From: Hibiscus mutabilis | Lineage: Eukaryota > Streptophyta > Magnoliopsida > Malvales > Malvaceae | Direction of reading: 5' to 3' | NCBI GenBank assembly: GCA_019671005.1 | Contig: CM033728.1 | Location: 26,611,099-26,675,098, forward strand | DNA: 64,000 bases | Shown: positions 24,196 through 35,500 of the stretch, piece by piece | Position numbering within the stretch: the stretch's first letter is position 1 | Layout of the letters: the number at the start of each line of letters is the position of its first letter | Notes under the pieces: generated by a model | Seen by the model: only the letters and a program-made list of their open reading frames with translations | Told to the model about the DNA's origin: nothing | The model's database searches: none | Program-made: the position numbers and the translations under genes

Positions 24196-27100
24196 TAATT
24201 TTTTGTTTTTCGAAAACAAGAAGAGAGTCAAGCTTTTTAAAATAATAACCGCTTTATTAATATTAGAAATTCTGGGTTAAAGTGACTATTAAATTAACAT
24301 TCGGTTATAATTGCGCGTTTATTTTAACGCATTTAAAATATGGCATATAAACCCGTTTTTTAAGTGGGGGGAAAACGCTAATGCTTTTGTGGAGATATCG
24401 TTCCTTCGTACGGGCATAAGCGATTGGGTCCCCCTAAATTGAACCCTGTTGAAAGGAGCCTATAATGGGTGATGATCGAGGGCCTTGCTACTCTTAGTAG
24501 AGGACAGCAAGGACAATTCGGGTACCTCCTAGCACCAACACTGCATGTAGAGAACATATAGAAACCCACCCCTTTAGAGCCATGCAGATAACCTTAGGTG
24601 TTTTAGACGGGATAAATAGGGTTTTTTTGTTTGTTTACCTTATTTTATTTTATTTTTCCTTTTATTTATGTATTTATTATTTTTATCCGGTACTAACTCA
24701 TTTTTTTTGTTTTATTTTTATTTTTATTTTACACATACTTTGTTGCATTATCATTGCATCCACATTACATAGAGGCGTTGATTCAAGTGGTTTGCCCGAT
24801 TAGAAAATCTTTCATCATGGAAAAAAGGTGTCTTAGGAAGGACGGCATCAATCCAGTCGCGCGACATCGGTCAGATATTAATCAACAGATCTGAAGTAAC
24901 GATTTGCCGAGCAAGCGTGCAGTGCCAAAGTATACACACGAGACCTTGATGGTGGACATAAAACGAGCTACAAGGTATGTGAATGACTTAGCTACCGGAG
25001 CCGCGACTCTCTGACCTTTCGTAACCCCGGACATGGAAGAATCACCAAGGTTTATCAAGTTGCTCAGAGATGTCAAGGAGCTAGGAGGTAGAGCTAGGGC
25101 TTATGTGTAGAACTTTGTTTTGTAATTAAGACTTTTTGTAATAGAGACTCTTTTTGTAATAGGGACTCCTTTTGTAATATGGATCCTTTTTGTAATCTAG
25201 ACCCTTTAATTCCCATGAAAGTCATTCAAAAGGGTGATTACCAGCGGAATCAACGCCTTTATTTGCATTCATGTTGCATATCATGACATGGTGTTGATTC
25301 AAGAATAGTTCATTAAAAGGCTTTCAAAATAGAAAAAGTTTGCTTTGCCGGGAATGATAATATTACAGTATCAAGTTAGGCCTAGCAAAGACCAATCGAG
25401 AAAGAAGACGGTACGATAGTAAGGCACGTACGACGCAGAAGATTCAGTCAGGGCCGCAGAATCCCAATTTTAAATCTTCACATTTGACCATTTTGTAAAA
25501 ATCTCAGATTTTAATTTAAATCATTTTAAAAAAATTGATAATATTATCATTTTGCTTTGAATCTTTTTCCCTCATAAAACTTTCAGAATAATAATAGTAA
25601 AAAAAAGAAACCTAAAAGTTTCATTTTTTAAGTAAGTTAAAACTTTTTTTAAAAAAAGGGGGAAATTTTTTAAACCAAATGATCTTTGAGAATTTTAATT
25701 TAAACCCTAAAATTTTTAAAGTACTCCTCTAGGACCGATAGAATCCATCCCTGTTTAGACGTATTATTCGTTTGCACCCAGATCTACAGAAGAAAAGATC
25801 TTGTCTGCATTATGCCTGCACTTGTTGATATCCTTTTCAGAAGCCACAAAAATAAAGATCATGACGTCACGAGTCCATGGAATAGAATAAGAGGAGAAGA
25901 CGAGGTCATCCATCATCCTGAAGACGACGTCGAGACGTGGAGCACAGGTTTTGCTTTCCGAAGTCAAGGTCTCTAGAATAAATCCAATTGTTACATGTAT
26001 TCATTATTAAGTTCTGGCAAATAGACATTTTCTCTATTGAAAGTTTTTAAAGACTGTTCGAGAATCAACATCGCATTTGCATGCATTCTTGCATTTATAG
26101 GGAATTGATTCCCGAAGTGGTTCCTCAAATCTCAAAAATCGTTCATAATTGGCAAAGGGTCGTCCGGTCAGATATTAGAGGGAACGGATCCAGGGTTTTG
26201 TCCAGAGTAAGATCAGAGACAATAGAAGAGGAACCATTTGAAGACTTCAAGTCAAACACAGTAATGAGACACGGTACTAGTAATGAGCAAAGTAAAGTGT
26301 AAGAGTTGAAAGAAGTAGAGGGAAGAAGTGATGAATCAGATGAATAATTTGACGAAAGGTAAGCGATCCATCGAATCGAAAGAAGAACCGATTAAGTATC
26401 AGAATAGAAAGCGGGATATTCAGAATTCTACCTCTAAGCCAGCTAAATACGACAAATTGAACCCTTTTGTGATCCGCATCAGTAAACAGGCGGAAGGTGT
26501 GTCTGAGTTGGGCTTTCAAAAAAGTAGAGCTCGGTCCAGAAGAAACCCGAGAAGCAAGTAATGAAAAGTACATCTCGATTCTTGTAAGGTGCACCGAACT
26601 ACTATTAATGTTCATCGTGAAGAGCCTTATTACCTCGGTGAAGTTTCTAGCAAAGAGACAGTCTTATCCGAAAGATTACGACACTGTTTAGGAAGTTTGG
26701 GTCACAGTATTAAGGTTTATGGGGCCCTGAGGAACAAGTTTAAGATCTTATCACGATGAGAATTTTGGGTTTCAAAGGCGGAGTTCCCCAACTCTATAGT
26801 AAGCTAACAATCACTCGAGGGGCAAAGTCGAGGAAGAATCGATATCCAAAACAAAGTTCAAGTAATACAGAAGTGGGTCACTCAAGCGAGTTAAATTTGA
26901 AGATCGGAGATAGGGGCATCCCAGGAGAGGGATATTATTTCGAGTTCAGCCAGCTCAGATAAGAGAGAAATAACTTGGACAAAATTGAATTTGCAGAATG
27001 ATCACCAGAAGCTTTACTAAGTGTTTAAGAATATTAGATTGGGTCACCTTTAAAGAATAAATGGTGTTGTCCAGTTGAAGGGCGACTCAGAATATTGGAA

Positions 27101-27680
27101 GAAGAGAAACTAGTCAAGCAAGAATCAAGTCAGGCTGTTATTAGGTATGTTTGAGGAAATTGGGATTAGGTACGACAGTCTCCAAAGATGAGCTACATAA
27201 TAACTTAGCCATTAACAAGAGTTTTGGAAACAAGTTTACAACAGAGCAATAGCAATCCAACACTCTTCAGTAGGAAAGGACAACTTCCAAGCCGCGAAAG
27301 ACTAAGCATATGACAGATGAATACCCGAAGATCGATATTACTCGAGCAGGTAAGGTGGCTCAACAAGGTGGCAGGCTTAGTCAGAACATGGACCAAGTGT
27401 TGGACTACAGAGGCAAGCTGACCGGACTACTAGATGAAGAAAGTAGGCACTGAAGCTTATTAGTAACTGTAAATATTTAATATCTGTTATAATGAAACCT
27501 TTTGGCCTCAATGAACGTCGTTCTATGGGGATCACTTTTGGAATCAATACCTTATTGCATTCATGTTTATATTTTAGGATTGCATTACATTGCTTTGCAT
27601 GATCCTGGCATGTTTTACATGACATTATCATTACCTTGCATAAATTTTATGAGGAGTAATTCAAAAACCAATTAGGGTTT
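24196..27680 (+). other. Element D leader and upstream region, no clear domain
   Basis: 3.5 kb between primer site and gag. Ogre elements often carry an extra open frame here; only short fragments exist and I recognise no domain. Frames at 24582, 26081, 26328 and 26756 are open for 60-80 codons without family resemblance. It includes a four-unit repeat at 25120-25205. Confidence 0.5.
25120..25205 (+). repeat. Short tandem repeat, about 20-bp unit, four copies
   Basis: CTTTTTGTAATAGGGACTC-like units in a row with changes at the 3' end of each. Confidence 0.8.
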
Positions 27681-27684
27681 TATC

Positions 27685-28650
27685 ATGGATAAAAGAATTG
27701 AAGACACTCAAAAATCAAGATTCAAGTAGTTAAAAGATGGGCTCGAGAGGAAAAAATAAAAAAGAAGAAGTTTGATGCCTTTGATGCAAGAAAACTCAGT
27801 TTGACCCATGATTTTGTCATTCCTCCAAATTTTAAAGATTCCCATATTTACACATGATGACGGAACAAGCTGCCCCAAGATTCACCTGACCACGTCCTGC
27901 AGAAAGATAAAGGGCTACATCAAGAATGAAAAATTGTCGATCCACTACTTCTACGATAGTCTAGCAGGACCTACCGTGATATGGTACAACTATTTGAGTA
28001 GAGACCAAGTGTAGTCATGCAGAGAATTAACCGACGTCTTTATGGGCAATACAATTATGCTTTAGACCTAGCGCCAAGTCGTCAGTATCTCCAGGGTAGG
28101 AGGATAAAACCTGATGAAGGCTTCAAGGAACGTGCTTTGAGGTGGCTGCGTTTAGTGACCTAGGTACAACCTCCCATAGATGAAGAGGAAAGTGACTTCC
28201 ATGTTTCATGCCACCTTTCATATTTCTGCTTTAATAAGATGCTCGAGAAAATGAAAGCCAGCTTTGTGGACTTCATGACAGTCGGAGAGAGAAATGAACA
28301 TGCACTCCGGGACCTAAGTTTAAAGACCAGACCTGTCTAGGAGCATAATGAAAGAAAGAGATAAATGGGTACCACTTTCGAAGGTTCTCGTGATCGTAAG
28401 AGAATAAGACAGGCAGATTCCTCTGAATCACCGAGAAAAATACCTCGAACAAGTTCATATTTAGAGATATTCAGAGTAGTCTATCTCGGACATATGGCCT
28501 TATCTGGTCAAGGTATATGTGAGTTCTACATTGAGGCGCTGGGCATAACACTAAGAAATTTAGGGTCGTTAATAGAAAAATCAAGAAGCTGGTTGACGAG
28601 GGAGTCATGACAAGAATTGATCCAGCAAGGAAAAACAAGAGAAGTGGCAC
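27685..28650 (+). pseudogene. TAT/Ogre-type gag remnant of element D
   Basis: 27808-28014 reads NDGTSCPKAHL-like phrases (here HDDGTSCPKIHLTTSC), KIKGYIKNEKLSIHYFYDSL and WYNYL, the capsid core of TAT/Ogre gag. After a stop and a frameshift near 28040 the homology goes on (ELTDVFMG, YALDLAPSRQYLQ, GFKERALRWLRLV, VQPPIDEEE). A spacer and a final LI.K.R.WLT phrase near 28565-28605 resemble the gag 3' region. At least five stops or frame breaks. No zinc knuckle and no protease follow. Confidence 0.75.
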
Positions 28651-29824
28651 AAGGCTACACTACAAAGGACCGTAATGAGTTAGTACTCGGGAGGTAGTCT
28701 GGAGGTCCCTATGGTTTTCCCATCAGTTCACAAAGAAATGCTCAATGCTTTGAAAAAAGAAAAAAGAAGAGAAAAAACTCTCAAACATATATTTTTAGAA
28801 TTAAAAATCACATTTCCATTTAGAAAAGCATTTTTACATTCTTGATTCTTTAAACATTTTATTTTTATAGGGTAGTTTTGTTCTCCCATATGCATATACA
28901 CGCATTTTTGAATGGACATATGTATATATCATTTCTATACCAGGTCCTCGAATTTTGAATGTAACAGTACATTTGCTTCAGATCCAAAGATCAACTCTAA
29001 GTTGCATATATTTAGAAGAGATTGAATGTTGTAGGGATACTGTAAATGTGGGTATCTGCTAGTTTACTTAGGCCAACAGAGGAACAAAGCGAGTGTTTAG
29101 ACAATGTGTTGTTCCTATTTTAAGAATTTATCTTCCTAGGAACTTGTCGTTTAAGATCCTTGAAACGAAAGTTAACCCTAAACCTCTACCCCCTAAAGGC
29201 ATTCTCAGTACATCTGTGAATTTGACAACGAATGATATTCTTTTACTTTACCAGAAGACAGAGATGAGTCCAAACAGATTGGATACGATGATCAGAAAAT
29301 CATCAGAAGAAAGTGGTTGAAAACAAGGATATGTCCAAACGAAAAACCAAAGAAAAGAAGAGAAATGGTAATCAGAAGGCCGAAGCAATCTAGATCGAGT
29401 AAATATCAGAAGAGCTATAGAGAGGGAAGTAACTTCGAGCAGAAGATATCATCAATAGCCAATATAGATACGTGTTGATTTGAGGATACATTTATAGACT
29501 CGAATAAGAAGAAAGAGATTCAAAGCTAAAAACCCAAAATGGGCAGTCTACAACAAAAAAGAAAACAAAACAAAAAATAGAAGAAAATAAAATAAAATAA
29601 AATAATAAGAAGAAAGAGAGAGAGGGAAAAAAAAGAAAAAAGAAGAAAAAAAAGAAAAAAAGAAAAAAAAAGAATATTGTACGAGACTTCAACTATGAGC
29701 AAGAGACACAATGAATCTACATGTCAAGTAAATATCAATTTTGAAAATTAGTATAGAAGCTCGAATTGAAGCCAAGTCAAGACAAGTCGGCCCGAAGATT
29801 GCCAATTTCGGAAAAGGAAATGAC

Positions 29825-30271
29825 CTCTAGGGTGAAAACCCAAAAATGGGCAATCTAGAGTGATCCTGAAAATGAAGAAAAAGAATAGTCTGCCTGAGCA
29901 TGTTGGCATCAATATCCAACCAAATTACACTGATCGGAAGGTACAGAAGAAGGAAGTGACCTCTAGGGTGAAAACCCAAAAACGAGCAGTCTAGAGCGAT
30001 CCAAGAGAGAAAGTGAAAAAGAAGAAGAGAAAAAGAAGAGAAAAGAAGAAAGAAGGAATAACATTTCATCTGGGCGTGCCAATCACAAGAATTCCCAGAA
30101 ATGTATTCGTAGTCCTTCATTCAAGAAATCTCAGTTTCGAGGAGTATTGGACGATCAAACATTATTGAATAGAAAATGAACATCAGTACATAGCCAGAAT
30201 GCAAGGCAGTCTACAGTAAAAAGAAAGGAAATGAACTCTAGGGTGAAAACCCGAAAACGGACAGTCTAGAG
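29825..30271. repeat. Three copies of a 36-bp CTCTAG...CTAGAG hairpin repeat
   Basis: Copies at 29825-29860, 29961-29996 and 30236-30271 begin CTCTAGGGTGAAAACCC and end CAGTCTAGAG or CAATCTAGAG. The outer CTCTAG/CTAGAG and the inner GGGTG-AAAA-CCC are self-complementary. A fourth, truncated copy lies near 29524-29551. Confidence 0.8.
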
Positions 30272-30782
30272 TGATCAAAAAAATTGAAGGAATAATGAGC
30301 ATATCCAAGTTACACAAGTATAGAAATACTGTTTCACTTAACCATAAACCAAAGACCTACATTACAAGCCCTCAAAGACCATTCTTGTCATTCATAGATA
30401 TCCAAGTTGAATGAGAATGTCTTCAGATTTCATTCCGCCTATAAGGGTTAACTTTGCTTCAAGGAAAGTCAAACTTCGAAGTGCTTGATCGACACCCAAA
30501 TGAGGGAAGGATGGGGCATGGTGAGATAGTGAGATTAAGAGAGCCACCTTAAACGGGGTAGAAACTAGGTAGGGTTGTTCCTCTCAAAAGCATATTAGAC
30601 CAGAAGAAACTATACACCGACATATATCTCCACAATGGTCAAGATCTTCTAAATATGCGCTTCATTAGAGTTGATCTTTGGTAACTTGAAGCAGATGTGC
30701 TATGGTGTTTGATATTTCGGGGGCAAACATGTTTTAAAAGGTTTGACATTTTCTCCCAAAGTTTTGACGTTTACCATTTCCC

Positions 30783-30934
30783 CCAAACATTAGTTTTTAA
30801 AATGTTTGGAAATATACTTCGAATTTTGTTTAACACTCTTCAAACATTAATTTTTTTTTAAAAAAATGTTTGGTCCTTAAAAAAGAAAAATGATGTTTAC
30901 CATTTGTTCCAAACATTGTTTTCAAAATGTTTGG
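30783..30934. repeat. Three CCAAACATT/AATGTTTGG hairpins
   Basis: Inverted pairs at 30783-30809, 30841-30872 and 30909-30934, each with an AT-rich loop, spaced about 60 bp apart. Confidence 0.8.
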
Positions 30935-31689
30935 TATCCTCTCCAAGTTGTGATTTTCAAAATTACTGTTGTCTTTTCAAACAATCATTATTTTTTGAAA
31001 TATACGCAAGTAAATTGCCTTTTGCATTACTTTAAAAATGAATGATGATGAGATTTAAAGCATAGGGACCGCGAGTTAGTTCCCGTCGAAGTGCTACGAG
31101 AAGATCAAGGATGAGCTAAGGGGATGGAAGCATTTTGGCTTACCCTGGTGACTAGAAATAAATCAAGGCTCTGTATGATGGGTCAGAAAATTCAAAGCAG
31201 TAGAACCCGTGGTTGAATGGGGCAACGCCAAGCGAAGAAGATGACAAGGGTTATTATAAGAATAATATAAGAACCAGAGGATCATTTATGAAGACGGGTG
31301 ATAACCCTAAAGACAAGAAAGCCTTCCGCACAAAAGGTTTAAAAGCATATTCAAATGAGGATTTAAGAGCATACAGTGAAGCAGTAAAGAGATGAAGAAA
31401 TCTGAGGAACGACCTTTCAGGGTGTAAGACTTTAAACAAAAAAAGGCTGAAAAAAAAGAAGAAAAAGAGAGAAAGAAAGAGAAAAGGTGAAAAAAAAGAA
31501 AATAAAAGGAAAAAAAAGAAAAGAAAAAGAAAATGAGAAGAGAGAAAAGAGAAAAAAAGAAAAAAAGAGAAAGAAAGCATTACATTTCATGCATCATATA
31601 GATAGGGGCATGTCAATTTTTGCTTGGACAGGTACTTGAAGAATTATCAAAGAGTATTAAGAAGTGGATTTCATTAAAGAAAGGTCGGT

Positions 31690-32695
31690 AGCCATTTTTA
31701 GCGTGAATCCCAAAATTTGAAGAAAGATTGGCAGTCATTTTCGGCATGAGTCCCCAAATTTGAAGAAGGTTTGGCAGCCATTTTCAGCATGAGTCCCCAA
31801 ATTTGAAGAATGTTTGGCAGACATTTTCGGCGTGAGTCCCCAAATTTGAACAAAGTTTGGCAGCCATTTTCGGCATGAGTCCCCAAATTTGAAGAAAGAT
31901 CGGTAGCCATTTTCGGCGTGAATCCCCAAATTGAAGAAAAATTTCGGCAGCTATAGTAGCGTGAGTCCTAGAAGATTGGCGGCCATTTTCGGCGTGAGTC
32001 CCCAAATTTGAAGAAAGATCAGTAGCCATTTTCGGCGTGAATCCCCAAATTGAAGAAAAATTTCGGCAGCTATAGCAGCGCGAGTCCTAGAAGATTGGCG
32101 GCCATTTTCAGCGTGAGTCCCTAAATTTGAAGAAGTATTGGCATCCATTTTCAGCCTGAGTCCCCAAATTTAAAGAAAGATCGGTAGCCATTTTCGGCAT
32201 GAATCCCCAAATTGAAGAAAAATTTCGGCAGCTATAGCAGCGTGAGTCCTAGAAGATTGGCAGCCATTTTCGACGTGAGTCCCTAAATTTGAAGAAGTTT
32301 TGGCGGCCATTTTTTGGCGCGAGCCCCCAAATTTAAAGAAGGTTTGGCGGCCATTTTCGGCGTGAGCCCCAAATTTAAAGAAGATTTGGCAGCCATTTTC
32401 GGCGTGAGTCCCCAAATTTGAAGAAAGTTTGGCAGCCATTTTCGGCGTGAGTCCCCAAATTTGAAGAAAAATCGGTAGCCATTTTTGGCGTGAATCCCCA
32501 AATTGAAGAAAGATTTCGACAACTATAGCAGCGTGAGTCCTAGAAGATCGGAAACCATTTTCGATGCGAGTCCCCAAATTTGAAGAAAGATTGGCAGCCA
32601 TTTTAGCGTGAGTCCCCAAATTTGAAGAAAGATCGGTAGCCATTTTCGGCATGAATCCCCAAATTGACAAAAGATATCGGCAGCCATAGCGGCAT
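31690..32695. repeat. 43-bp tandem repeat with 119-bp higher-order unit, element D
   Basis: Units contain GGCAGCCATTTTCGGC then GTGAGTCCCCAAATTTG. Starts at 31730, 31773 and 31816 show a 43-bp period. A longer form with GGCAGCTATAGCAGC and GAGTCCTAGAAGATTGG makes a 119-bp composite (GATC(G/A)GTAGCC at 31898 and 32017), reused near 32170, 32470 and 32630. 43 is not a multiple of three; long minus-strand open frames arise because the unit lacks stops in most phases. Confidence 0.93.
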
Positions 32696-32984
32696 GAGGC
32701 CCAGATGTTAGATTTTTCGGGTCATCGGTAATTCCTTCGGGCACGATGTTAAGTTATTCGAGCCACCAGTAAGTCTTTCGAGCATGATGATAAGTCCTTT
32801 GGGCCATTAGCAAGTCCTTTAGGCATGATGCGGCAGTCTTAAGTAGCATAAGTCCAAAGATATCAACAGCCTTATTTAAAAAAATGAGATAGAAAAAAGA
32901 AGAGAAGAAAAAATGAAGAAAAAGAGAAAAAAAAAGAGAGAAGAAAAAGAGGGAAAAAGAGAAAAGAAAATTTGAAGATAAAGG

Positions 32985-33545
32985 TTCTATATAGGAAGGG
33001 CCTATATTTTCAAGCTCCCGTAACGAGAAGTTCTATGTAGGAAGAATCCGCAGCTCCGAGGCTTCAGGAGCTGAAAGTTTTATATAGGAAGGGCTTGAAG
33101 CTCCAGGGTGAAGACTAGCATTCCTATATAGGAAGAACTCCCAGCCGAAGGAATTCACCCATGACACATAAGGTTTTATATAGGGAAAACCCGTTGTGTT
33201 GAAGGTGAAGAGTCCTATATAGGAAGGGCTTCGAGCTTTATTGTCTTAGAGTGAAAGGTTCTATATAGGAAGAACCTGTAGCTCCGAGATTTCAGAAGCT
33301 AAAAGTTCTATACAGGAAGGACTGACGGCTCCAGGGTTTGAAGACTAGCAGTTCTATATATGAGGAACTCCCAGTTAGAAGAATCCATCAGTGGTGCAAA
33401 AGGTTTTATATAGGAGAAACCAACGTTGAAGGTGAAAAGTTCTATATAGGAGGGGCTCGTAACTCAAGACTTGATATTGAAAGGTTCTATATAGGGATGA
33501 CCTATAGTTCCGAGATTAGAAGGTGAAGAAGTTCTATATAGGAAG
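32985..33545. repeat. Array of 13 TTCTATATAGGAAG boxes, element D
   Basis: CTATATAG-type boxes start at 32987, 33033, 33080, 33124, 33176, 33215, 33261, 33308, 33354, 33406, 33442, 33487 and 33534. Spacing is mostly 44-47 bp, with a five-box higher-order period of about 226-230 bp. CTATATAG is palindromic; at 33121-33134 the palindrome extends to 14 bp. Spacers carry AGCTCC(A/G)(A/G)G and GAAGACTAGCA phrases. Confidence 0.9.
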
Positions 33546-33683
33546 AACTTACAAGCTTGAAGATTCAGCTAAGGAGGAGCGGAGGGTTCCAGAAGAACAC
33601 GTGATTCCGAAGCGAAATACAAGAAAGTAGATCAAAAATGAGTGCTTTTGATCTTTGCTTTGTCCTCGTTTCACAAGAACAAG

Positions 33684-33697
33684 CAAAGAGGGGCAAC
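33684..33697 (+). other. Polypurine tract of element D
   Basis: A purine-rich run ending GAGGGGCAAC sits directly before the 3' LTR TGTAATCACTC. Confidence 0.75.
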
Positions 33698-34987
33698 TGT
33701 AATCACTCATTTTTGATCGGGTTTTAGTGTTATTAGTATTATTTTAATGGTAGTATTATTAATATAAAATTAATAAAAAGTCAAAAAATAATAATAAAAA
33801 GTAATATAAAAATTAAAAAGCAAAAAGAAAAAACGAAAATGGGTGGTTTTGGGATGACCACGTCACCCTTAACCCACCCCAATTGCCTAAATAAAGGCAT
33901 GGGGGCAGGGGCAATTTTCACGCCCAAAAAATTGGCCAAATTGCCATGAATTTGGCTCCCTAATTGAGAGCTAGGCCGGCCGCAAGGCTGGCCGGGTTGG
34001 GGACAGTGCCCTCGATCCCAGTTGGTTCGATCCAACATTCGATCGGGGTCCTATTTTGGATCCGATCTAGTTAATATTTTTGGAGAGGTCGTGGTAGATC
34101 TCAGTGGGGTTCAGTCTGGGTTCGTCATTCGAGCTCTTAGTTAGGTATATTTTCTTTCCTTTTTATTTGTGTTGTAAATTTTATAATTTAATGAAGTATT
34201 AGTTATTTTAAAATTGTATTCCTATTTTTTAGTTTGTATGTTTATGTTTTAGATTAGTATTTAATATGTTTTAAATTTATGTTTTATATTAATATTTTAT
34301 TTATGTTAGATTCATTTTTATTTATGTGTTAGATTAATATTTATTTGTGTTTTAAATTAATATTTATGAATGTTAGCATTTTATTTATGTTAAATTTGTT
34401 TTTATTTATAAGTAAGATTAATATTTATGTATGTATGTTTTAGATTAGTATTTTATTTATGTTAGATTAGTATTCTATTATTTTAATATTTATTTGTATT
34501 ATACTTAAATTATTTGCCATGTTTTACATTTTGCTCACTAAGTTTGCATAATGGAACATATAATGTCAATGCGGTGCCCTTTTATCCGAGCGTAAACGGG
34601 GCCAGTATCAGGCGTAGTGATAGTGGTTGGGCGTTTACTCTCGGATAACGGGGCCTTTAAAATCTACTTGCACTTATAATCAAATTTTAAATTGATCGTC
34701 ACTTTAATCTGGAAAATCTAACATTAATAAAGCAGTAATTATTAAAGTACCAAATTTGGGCGGCGTAGGGGGTGCTAATCCTTCCCCATCCGTAACTGAC
34801 TCCCGAACCCAATAGTTTTCAAATCTCTGGTTTTATGGTGTCCGGCCTACCTCAGTGGCCAGTGCCGACTCCCTTTCTTTAAATAAAATACGGTATTTTT
34901 AAAACCCCACAGAATAAATATTTTAATACCCGAAAAACCACAAACATTTCGAAAACCTATTTTTTAGCGAAAGGGGACTTCGCTACA
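33698..34987 (+). repeat. Element D 3' LTR
   Basis: TGTAATCACTC to CTTCGCTACA. About 84 bp longer than the 5' copy because of a GC-rich segment at about 33966-34046 that contains GGCCGGCC-GCAA-GGCTGGCC, a near-perfect hairpin, and GATC-rich sequence. Confidence 0.93.
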
Positions 34988-35050
34988 TTTGGTCACCAAA
35001 CTTTTCAATTTTTACATTTTGGTCACTAACCAAAATTTTGAGGTATTACA
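34988..35050 (-). repeat. Element C 3' LTR, inner end
   Basis: Resumes after D with the TTTGG duplication and matches 42492-42554. On the minus strand the LTR starts TGTAATACCTC at 35050. Confidence 0.9.
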
Positions 35051-35065
35051 ATTCTCCCACTTAAG
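35051..35065 (-). other. Polypurine tract of element C
   Basis: Minus strand CTTAAGTGGGAGAAT directly before the 3' LTR. Confidence 0.85.
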
Positions 35066-35089
35066 AAAATTCATCCTCGAATTTTCCTA

Positions 35090-35500
35090 AGTACTAGGTT
35101 GAAAAAGATGTGGATACTGCTTTTTCATTGATTCCTCAGGTTCTCAAGTGGCTTCCTCTACTTTGTGATTTCTTCATAAAACTTTGACTAGAGGAATCTT
35201 TTTATTTCTTAGCTGTTTTTCTCCGTGAGCTAATATCCTTAAGGTTCTTCCTCGTATGTCAGATCCTGTTGAATCTCAATTTCTTCCGGTGTAATGACAT
35301 GCGAAGGATCTGATCGATACTTCCTCAGCATGGATACATGAAAAACATCATGGATCTTACTCATCTTGGGTGGCAATGCTAACTGATATGCCACTAGACC
35401 AACCCTTTTTAGAATCTTATAAGGGCCGATAAATCTTAGACTACGTTTGCCTTTTCGTCCAAAGCGTAACACTTTTCCAGGGTGATACTTTTAAAAATAC
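35090..35500 (-). pseudogene. Integrase C-terminal block and chromodomain of element C
   Basis: Minus strand 35472-35239 is open: MLRFGRKGKRSLRFIGPYK, KRVGLVAYQLALPP, SKIHDVFHVSMLRKYRSDP and DLTYEEEP. A stop after EEEP is followed by a degraded chromodomain (KIPLVKVL, KVEEAT) to about 35095. Same architecture as B and F, supporting one clade for all three. Confidence 0.85.

Larger units (their letters stand above)
28651..31689 (+). other. Element D interior, non-coding, purine-rich tracts
   Basis: Where pol would be expected there are A/G-rich tracts (29526-29680, 29995-30060, 31436-31580) and hairpin repeats (29825-30271; 30783-30934). Minus-strand Phe/Leu-rich frames across the purine tracts are low-complexity artefacts. 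I find no RT, RNase H or integrase motif on either strand. Confidence 0.6.
22970..34987 (+). mobile_element. Element D: Ogre/TAT-like gypsy retrotransposon with gag only, nested in C LTR, target duplication TTTGG
   Basis: LTRs 22970-24175 (1206 bp) and 33698-34987 (1290 bp), TGTAATCACTC to CTTCGCTACA, flanked by perfect TTTGG duplications (22965-22969 and 34988-34992). Removing D restores a continuous C LTR. The primer site matches a tRNA-Arg 3' end, as described for the Ogre group. The 9.5-kb interior has a decayed gag of TAT type, no visible protease, RT or integrase, and long tandem arrays. The two LTRs look very similar over their shared length, so the insertion is fairly recent. Confidence 0.9.

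Noticed and set aside
28990..29330. Candidate protease/RT segment in element D
   Set aside because: No catalytic motif in any frame; the 75-codon frame at 29093 has no family resemblance.
29492..31580. Phe/Leu-rich minus-strand frames that look like membrane proteins
   Set aside because: They lie opposite A/G homopurine tracts; pure low complexity.
31698..32744. Overlapping minus-strand frames up to 166 codons with repeated FKFGDS/IWGL phrases
   Set aside because: They come from the 43-bp repeat read in successive phases; no start, family or codon signal.
31690..33545. CRISPR-like regular repeats
   Set aside because: Eukaryotic retrotransposon context, degenerate repeats, no unique spacers of constant length, no cas genes.
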